Shown here: positions 6,613 to 10,669 of the stretch, in pieces
Layout of the letters: each line of letters opens with the position of its first letter
How positions within the stretch are numbered: position 1 is the first letter of the stretch
NCBI GenBank assembly: GCA_003240795.1
Contig: QFNK01000034.1
Span: 1-10,669 of the forward strand
Length of the DNA stretch: 10,669 bases
Direction of reading: 5' to 3'
Source of the DNA: Micavibrio aeruginosavorus
Lineage (GTDB): Bacteria > Pseudomonadota > Alphaproteobacteria > Micavibrionales > Micavibrionaceae
Notes under the pieces: generated by a model
What the model was told of the DNA's origin: nothing
Seen by the model: the letters and a program-made list of their open reading frames with translations, nothing else
Database searches by the model: none
Translations under genes and position numbers: made by a program

Positions 6613-7608
6613 ATGAGTGATGATGTTGTAGATCTTGGCAGTTTTATTCTTCAGGACGAGCCGCCCCTCGCCCCGCATTTGCGCGAGGAGCCCGTGTCCT
6701 TCACAAGCCGGGACGGCGCAACGATCACGGGCTTCATAAATTATCCTGCGAACGCGCCCGTGACCCAAAAGGCGTTGTTCCTCCATGAGATAGAAGGACG
6801 CGCGGACGGCGGCACCATGCGCGTTCTGGCACGGCGTTATGCGGATATGGGGATTGCGACCCTCCGCATCGATTTCAGCGGCCATGGCGACCGCAAAGCC
6901 GAATGGGAGAATTACTCCCCCCAATCCATGTTTACAGACGCGGTGTCGTCCCTTGACTGGATGGACCAGAAATGGCCGGAGGTTGAAAAATCGATCCTGT
7001 GCGGATTTTCGACGGGTGGAGCGATATCCCTGATGCTTCGCGCAGCCGACGAACGTGTGTCAAAATGCTGCCTGCTTTATCCTGTTCTGTCGTTCCGGGA
7101 AAACTTCCTGGCGGCGGCCTATGCCGACCGGCTGCTTGTTCCCATAAATGACTGGGACACCCTTACGCCGTGGCGCGCGGATACTTTCACGCGCGAGAAG
7201 ATCGAGTCCTCCCTCAACGACCACGCACCGTTTTCCCTGCTGATTCATACTTACGGGGCGGATTTCATCAAGGGATGCAAGCAAATCATCGATAGCGGGC
7301 GGGACATTCCGGCCCTCCTCAACGCAAGCCGCGCACCCGTAACGGTTATTCAGGGCACGCATGATTTCTGCGTTCCATGGGTGCTGGCAGACATGCTTGG
7401 AGAATACGGGCGCCGCCATGATATCCCCCTGAAAGTCATTACCATGGAGGGGATGGATCATTTCGTGCCGACCGAATGGAAACCGTCCGTCATAAAGCAA
7501 TTCAAAAAAGCGGCGATGGCGGAAGGAAATAATTTTGATTCACGCCCCGTGACAATCAACGTTAAGAAAGAAGCAACCAACCTTTCGCCGCCCGAGCCCC
7601 AGCCCTGA
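6613..7608 (+). CDS. Alpha/beta hydrolase (serine hydrolase family)
   Basis: A 331-residue cytoplasmic protein with the full alpha/beta hydrolase pattern: beta strands at VSFTSRDGATITGFI (28-42) and KALFLHEIEG (53-62), then LRIDFSGHGDR (84-94); nucleophile elbow GFSTGG with Ser133; catalytic acid Asp251 in GTHDFCVP; and His283 in MDHFVP. A complete Ser-Asp-His triad makes it likely active as an esterase, acyltransferase or peptidase; the substrate cannot be read from the sequence. There is no signal peptide. The last 30 residues are polar and end in Pro-rich SPPEPQP, probably disordered. The start is the ATG at 6613; a GTG directly before it (6610) is possible. The gene is 19 bases ahead of the PH-domain membrane protein, so they probably form a two-gene unit, suggesting a membrane or lipid link. 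It lies opposite in strand to the genes on both sides. Confidence 0.9.
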   Translation: MSDDVVDLGSFILQDEPPLAPHLREEPVSFTSRDGATITGFINYPANAPVTQKALFLHEIEGRADGGTMRVLARRYADMGIATLRIDFSGHGDRKAEWENYSPQSMFTDAVSSLDWMDQKWPEVEKSILCGFSTGGAISLMLRAADERVSKCCLLYPVLSFRENFLAAAYADRLLVPINDWDTLTPWRADTFTREKIESSLNDHAPFSLLIHTYGADFIKGCKQIIDSGRDIPALLNASRAPVTVIQGTHDFCVPWVLADMLGEYGRRHDIPLKVITMEGMDHFVPTEWKPSVIKQFKKAAMAEGNNFDSRPVTINVKKEATNLSPPEPQP

Positions 7609-7627
7609 TATTAAAAAGGACGCCATC

Positions 7628-8275
7628 ATGAATTCCATCGCCAAAATCGCCTGCGCGGATGAAAAGGTTCTTGTCGTGACAAGGCCGCACTGGATTTATC
7701 TGGTCGAGGGGCTACTCTGGTTTGGAGCGCTCGCCCTGCTCGGCTTTGTCGTCGATTATTACCAGTTTCAATTCATGCAGGCGCGCGGGATCGATTTCGA
7801 TTTAAGCTTCTGGAAGTTCCGCCTGACCGAAGACACGATGGTTGCGCCGTGGCTGTTCGCCGGACTGGGGTTCATGATTTTCTGGCCATTGTTCAGCACC
7901 TATGTGGCGACCGTCGTCGGCCTCACAAGCCAGCGCATCATCATCAAGCGCGGCCTGGTCTTCGTCGAGGTCGAACAGGTGGAGATGGAGAATATCGATG
8001 CGGAGACCGTGCATCACGGCATGCTCGGATGGATGTTCGGCTATGGCCGCGTTTATCTGGATTGCCGCTTCGTTGGTGATGTATGGCTGCCTGCTATCCG
8101 CCAGCCTTACAAGCTTTTGAAAACGATGCAGGTCGCGAAGAAAAAACATCCCGATGTGAAAGTCGGTCAGGCGGAGATGGAGGACAACATCACCCGTCTG
8201 CAAAAGCTGGAAAAGGAAAACGCCTTCCTAAAAAACTGGGCGAGCGCCAGCAAGAAACCGGCGAAAAACCGGTAG
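7628..8275 (+). CDS. Two-helix membrane protein with a bacterial PH (bPH2, YdbS-like) domain
   Basis: A 215-residue inner-membrane protein of unknown function. Two hydrophobic segments are visible, about 22-42 (WIYLVEGLLWFGALALLGFVV) and about 73-97, separated by a loop of about 30 residues rich in Phe, Asp and Gln. After the second helix comes a bacterial PH fold (about 98-163): GLTSQRIIIKRGLVFVEVEQVEMENIDAETV, then GMLGWMFGYGRVYL, matching the YdbS/DUF304 pattern of a repeated strand pair followed by a small-residue turn. Residues 180-205 are a charged probable coiled coil (MEDNITRLQKLEKENAFLK) and the end is basic. The start has AAAGGA at 7615-7620, seven bases ahead of the ATG. Its stop lies three bases from the stop of the convergent prfA gene. 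Confidence 0.85.
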   Translation: MNSIAKIACADEKVLVVTRPHWIYLVEGLLWFGALALLGFVVDYYQFQFMQARGIDFDLSFWKFRLTEDTMVAPWLFAGLGFMIFWPLFSTYVATVVGLTSQRIIIKRGLVFVEVEQVEMENIDAETVHHGMLGWMFGYGRVYLDCRFVGDVWLPAIRQPYKLLKTMQVAKKKHPDVKVGQAEMEDNITRLQKLEKENAFLKNWASASKKPAKNR

Positions 8276-8278
8276 CGC

Positions 8279-9343
8279 TTACACGTCGAGGTTTGCGAGC
8301 TGTTCGGCCTGCGCCTCTGTGATGAGCGTGTCGATGACTTCGCCCAGCCCTGTTCCCACCAGAATTTCTTCGAGGTTGTAGAGCGTCAGTCCGATGCGGT
8401 GATCGGTCAGGCGCGACTGCGGGAAGTTGTAGGTGCGGATGCGTTCGGAGCGGTCGCCGGAGCCGATCTGGCCCTTACGGTCAGCGGCGCGCGCGGCATC
8501 CAATTTCTGGCGCTCCATATCATAAAGCTTCGTTTTCAGAAGCTTCATGGCTTTCGCCTTGTTCTTGTGCTGGGATTTTTCATCCTGAATGGCGACGAAG
8601 ATACCGGACGGCAAGTGCGTGATGCGGACGGCGGAGTCAGTCGTGTTGACGGACTGACCACCCGGACCGCCGGAGCGGTACACGTCGATGCGGAGGTCCT
8701 TGTCTTCCAAAACGATGTCCACGTCCTCGGCTTCCGGCAGAACGGCGACGGTGGCGGCGGAGGTGTGGATACGTCCCTGCGTTTCGGTTTTCGGTACGCG
8801 CTGGACGCGGTGGCCGCCGGATTCATATTTCAGCTTCGCAAACACGTTGCTGCCCGAGACGGTCATGATGACTTCTTTGTAACCGCCGACATCGTTTTCG
8901 GACATGTCCATGATTTCCACGCGCCAGCCCTGAAGCGCGGCGTAGTTCTTATACATGGTGAAAAGGTCGGAGGCGAACAAGGCGGCCTCGTCCCCGCCGG
9001 TACCGGCGCGGATCTCCATGATGGCGTTTTTGGTATCGGCCTCGTCGCGCGGAAGGAGCGCGATCTTGATTTTGTCTTCGAGCTGCGGAATTTTCTCGGT
9101 CAGCTCGTCCAGCTCCATCTGCGCCATTTCGCCCATGTCGGGGTCGGCCAGCATTTCCCTGGCATCCGCGATGCCCTCGACGGCTTTTTTGTATTCGTTA
9201 TACAGGTCGACGACCTCGCCCAGCTCGGCATATTCCTTGGAGAGCTTCACGAATGCTTCGCCGGACAAGCCGCCCTGGCTCATCTGTTCACCGACATCCT
9301 TGTGACGCGCCGCGATCGGCGCCAGTTTTTCGAGGTAATCCAT
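8279..9343 (-). CDS. prfA: Peptide chain release factor 1
   Basis: Reads stop codons UAA and UAG in the ribosomal A site and triggers hydrolysis of peptidyl-tRNA. The 354 residues fit the family (360 in E. coli). An N-terminal coiled-coil domain (1 to about 100) is followed by EIRAGTGGDEAALFA (110-124), the recognition tripeptide of the Pro-x-Thr class (PKT, 184-186) that marks RF1 rather than RF2 (SPF), then GRIHTSAATVAVLPE (190-204) and the catalytic GGPGGQSVNTTDSAV (225-239) with GGQ at 228-230. Gln230 is the PrmC methylation target. No frameshift is present, as expected for RF1. The ATG at 9343 has no Shine-Dalgarno; the upstream bases are pyrimidine-rich. A good promoter lies almost on the start codon. 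Confidence 0.98.
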   Translation of the reverse strand: MDYLEKLAPIAARHKDVGEQMSQGGLSGEAFVKLSKEYAELGEVVDLYNEYKKAVEGIADAREMLADPDMGEMAQMELDELTEKIPQLEDKIKIALLPRDEADTKNAIMEIRAGTGGDEAALFASDLFTMYKNYAALQGWRVEIMDMSENDVGGYKEVIMTVSGSNVFAKLKYESGGHRVQRVPKTETQGRIHTSAATVAVLPEAEDVDIVLEDKDLRIDVYRSGGPGGQSVNTTDSAVRITHLPSGIFVAIQDEKSQHKNKAKAMKLLKTKLYDMERQKLDAARAADRKGQIGSGDRSERIRTYNFPQSRLTDHRIGLTLYNLEEILVGTGLGEVIDTLITEAQAEQLANLDV

Positions 9344-9351
9344 GGAGATGG

Positions 9352-9380
9352 GTTTTAGAGGAAGAACGGCGGCATGACAA
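9352..9380 (-). promoter_or_regulatory. Candidate promoter of prfA, near-leaderless layout
   Basis: On the minus strand TTGTCA (9380-9375, five of six), 17 bases, TAAAAC (9357-9352, four of six). The predicted start lies 0-3 bases ahead of the ATG at 9343, consistent with the missing ribosome site. Confidence 0.45.
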
Positions 9381-9400
9381 GAAATGTCTGTATTGCCCCC

Positions 9401-10057
9401 TTATCGTTGCAAGGAAGGCCCGTCTTGAGTATGAAGCCTTTCCATCTTCCTTATAAAGGAGCCGGGTAATGTAAAAATTCCGCTCCATGCCCCGGGCGTT
9501 TCCACTCCGCTTTTACGCATCATGTCTTCGACATGTGTTACGCAATTGAACATAGCTACGCTGTAAAAGGAATATTTCTTCTTGCGGGCATAGGCGAGCA
9601 TGTCATCATGCTGCGCTTGTGTAACGCCAAGCGAAAGTGTTTTTGTCGGGTTTTCTATTAAGGGTTTATCCCTTTCCATGCAGGCGCTGACCCCTAGGCC
9701 GAGCACCGAACCGTATAGCGCACCTGCGTAGGCGCCCGCCAGCAATGAAACTGGAGAAGTTCCACCAGACGACGCTGTTAAAGCCGCTGCGCCTCCTGAA
9801 TAGAGCGCAATGCCGGCAATCGGCAAAGCCAGGCAGCTTTTGGTAAAAATTCTGGAAAGACGGTCTTTCGATGTAAGAGCGCCTATCATCCCGTAATCGA
9901 AATAACGCTTTTGGCCTTCCCCGTTTTCAAGGCTGAAACCGATATGGCCGACTTTTGGAATGCCAACAGATAGAGGCTCATCGCAGCGAACATAAAGATG
10001 CAATGCACAGTCCTTTACAGGACTTGCTTTATCTGACCGGGATACGCGCGAAATCAT
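9401..10057 (-). CDS. Unrecognised protein, possible permuted NlpC/P60-like (papain-fold) domain with hydrophobic insert
   Basis: A 218-residue protein I do not recognise by name. The N-terminal part holds VGHIGFSLENGEG...YFDYG (36-56), with His38 inside a strand-like segment. The C-terminal part holds YSFYSVAMFNCVTHVEDMM (162-180), with Asn171-Cys172, followed by SGVETPGAWSGIFTLPGSF (183-201). The order His then Asn-Cys, plus a helix and a Gly/Pro-rich end, resembles circularly permuted NlpC/P60-type hydrolases such as LRAT or YiiX relatives. Between them, residues about 75-126 are strongly hydrophobic and Ala/Gly-rich, enough for two membrane-inserted helices. There is no signal peptide. 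The start at 10057 lacks a Shine-Dalgarno. It lies between ispG and prfA on the same strand, 42 and 57 bases away. An enzymatic role is inference; it could be an inactive membrane-associated protein. Confidence 0.7.
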   Translation of the reverse strand: MISRVSRSDKASPVKDCALHLYVRCDEPLSVGIPKVGHIGFSLENGEGQKRYFDYGMIGALTSKDRLSRIFTKSCLALPIAGIALYSGGAAALTASSGGTSPVSLLAGAYAGALYGSVLGLGVSACMERDKPLIENPTKTLSLGVTQAQHDDMLAYARKKKYSFYSVAMFNCVTHVEDMMRKSGVETPGAWSGIFTLPGSFIRKMERLHTQDGPSLQR

Positions 10058-10058
10058 G

Positions 10059-10074
10059 GGTGATTTTTATCACA
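10059..10074. promoter_or_regulatory. CRP/FNR-like palindrome at the start of the 9401-10057 gene
   Basis: GGTGA-TTTTTA-TCACA (minus strand: TGTGA-N6-TCACC) differs by one base from the CRP core TGTGA-N6-TCACA. It ends one base upstream of the ATG and overlaps the putative -10, a position where binding would repress. Confidence 0.4.
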
Positions 10075-10092
10075 AATAATACATTATGTAAA
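10064..10092 (-). promoter_or_regulatory. Candidate promoter of the 9401-10057 gene, leaderless layout
   Basis: On the minus strand TTTACA (10092-10087, five of six to TTGACA), 17 bases, TAAAAA (10069-10064). The expected start falls on or just before the ATG at 10057. The region is very AT-rich, which weakens the match. Confidence 0.35.
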
Positions 10093-10104
10093 TAATTAAT
10101 TATT
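10091..10104. repeat. AT palindrome over the ispG stop codon
   Basis: AATAATTAATTATT is a perfect 14-base palindrome that includes the ispG TAA; TACATTATGTA (10080-10090) adjoins it. No GC-rich stem with a T-run is present, so ispG lacks a visible intrinsic terminator and transcription may continue into the next gene. Confidence 0.4.
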
Positions 10105-10669
10105 CCGCCGCGATTTTCTGGGCGGTTTCGATTTCGGCGGCTTTTTCCTCGATCATCGCGACGATGTGGTCGACGATGGACAAGTCGCCGTTGTTGAACC
10201 GGTGGGCCTTTTCGCCGCCAATATAGACCTGATGGTTGTTCTGGCCGCCGCCGGTCAGGCCGATGTCGGTCATCAGCGCCTCACCCGGGCCGTTGACGAC
10301 GCAGCCAATGATGGAGACGGTCATGGGGGTCGTGATGTGGGCGATGCGCTCTTCCAGCTCGGCGACCGTGTCGATCACCTTGAACTGCTGGCGGGCGCAG
10401 GACGGGCAGGACACGACGTTCACGCCGCGGTGACGCAGGCCGAGGGATTTGAGGATGTCGAAGCCGACCTTTACCTCCTCCACCGGATCGGCGGACAGGG
10501 ACACGCGGATGGTATCGCCGATCCCCGCCCAGAGCAGGTTGCCCATGCCGATTGCGGACTTGATGGTGCCGGAGCGCAGGCCGCCCGCCTCCGTAATGCC
10601 CAGATGGATCGGGTAGTCGCAGGCGTCGGCCAATTGTTGGTAGGCGGCAACCGCCATGAACACGTCGGA
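10100..10669 (-). CDS. ispG: 4-hydroxy-3-methylbut-2-enyl-diphosphate synthase IspG/GcpE (partial, N-terminus outside window)
   Basis: Iron-sulfur enzyme of the MEP isoprenoid pathway; converts 2-C-methyl-erythritol 2,4-cyclodiphosphate to hydroxymethylbutenyl diphosphate in the cytoplasm. The visible 189 residues are about the C-terminal half (E. coli 372). The segment HLGITEAGGLRSGTIKSAIGMG and the following GIGDTIRVSLSADPVEEV belong to the TIM-barrel part. The [4Fe-4S] ligands are all seen: CPSC (two cysteines) and the third in IIGCVVNGPGEA, a signature of the family. A conserved DIGLTGGG follows. The tail after VAMIEE is Ala/Glu-rich and a little longer than in E. coli. The reading frame is open to the right edge. 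Confidence 0.97.
   Translation of the reverse strand, partial: SDVFMAVAAYQQLADACDYPIHLGITEAGGLRSGTIKSAIGMGNLLWAGIGDTIRVSLSADPVEEVKVGFDILKSLGLRHRGVNVVSCPSCARQQFKVIDTVAELEERIAHITTPMTVSIIGCVVNGPGEALMTDIGLTGGGQNNHQVYIGGEKAHRFNNGDLSIVDHIVAMIEEKAAEIETAQKIAAE

Noticed and set aside
8399..9358. Plus-strand open frame of about 319 codons antisense to prfA
   Set aside because: Rich in Val, Phe, His and Gly with no motif; prfA on the other strand is certain.
1922..9418. Identical 10-base word GCAAGGAAGG at 1922-1931 and 9409-9418
   Set aside because: Too short to exclude chance in 10.7 kb, and the two contexts differ (one intergenic, one inside a gene).
10066..10074. DnaA-box-like TTTATCACA
   Set aside because: It departs from the DnaA consensus, is single, and is better explained as half of the CRP/FNR-like palindrome.

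Overview
This window looks like a chromosomal housekeeping region of an alphaproteobacterium. The minus-strand order ispG, prfA, prmC, DUF4167 gene, clpB is an alphaproteobacterial neighbourhood, and DUF4167 proteins are largely restricted to that class. Base composition is moderate (estimated by eye at a little above 50 % G+C). I cannot name the species; a Rhodospirillales- or Micavibrio-like lineage is only an impression. I see no rRNA, tRNA, CRISPR array, insertion sequence, integrase or other sign of a mobile element.

Layout from left to right. Positions 1-1162 (minus) hold a partial MurC/Mpl-type Mur ligase that runs off the left edge. It starts with GTG three bases after the stop of a lipoprotein gene (1166-1906, minus). 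Next is clpB (2012-4621, minus), with an upstream control region and then an intrinsic terminator (4785-4812) that ends the DUF4167 gene (4848-5306, minus). A 236-base gap with several inverted repeats separates that gene from prmC (5543-6406, minus). Two plus-strand genes follow as a likely pair: an alpha/beta hydrolase (6613-7608) and a two-helix membrane protein with a bacterial PH domain (7628-8275). Their end meets prfA tail to tail (8279-9343, minus). A short unrecognised gene (9401-10057, minus) and the C-terminal half of ispG (10100-10669, minus, cut by the right edge) complete the window.

Working together: PrfA is release factor 1 and PrmC methylates the glutamine of its GGQ motif, so these two genes form a functional pair that here is physically separated by the two plus-strand genes. 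ClpB is the heat-shock disaggregase, IspG makes isoprenoid precursors, and the Mur ligase acts in peptidoglycan synthesis or recycling. The main oddities are: the interrupted prfA-prmC pair; three genes whose best promoter places the transcription start on or next to the start codon (possible leaderless mRNAs); a small protein with a permuted NlpC/P60-like His...Asn-Cys pattern split by a hydrophobic insert, with a CRP/FNR-like palindrome at its start; and a set of competing inverted repeats in front of the DUF4167 gene. I did not find a clearly new multi-gene system.
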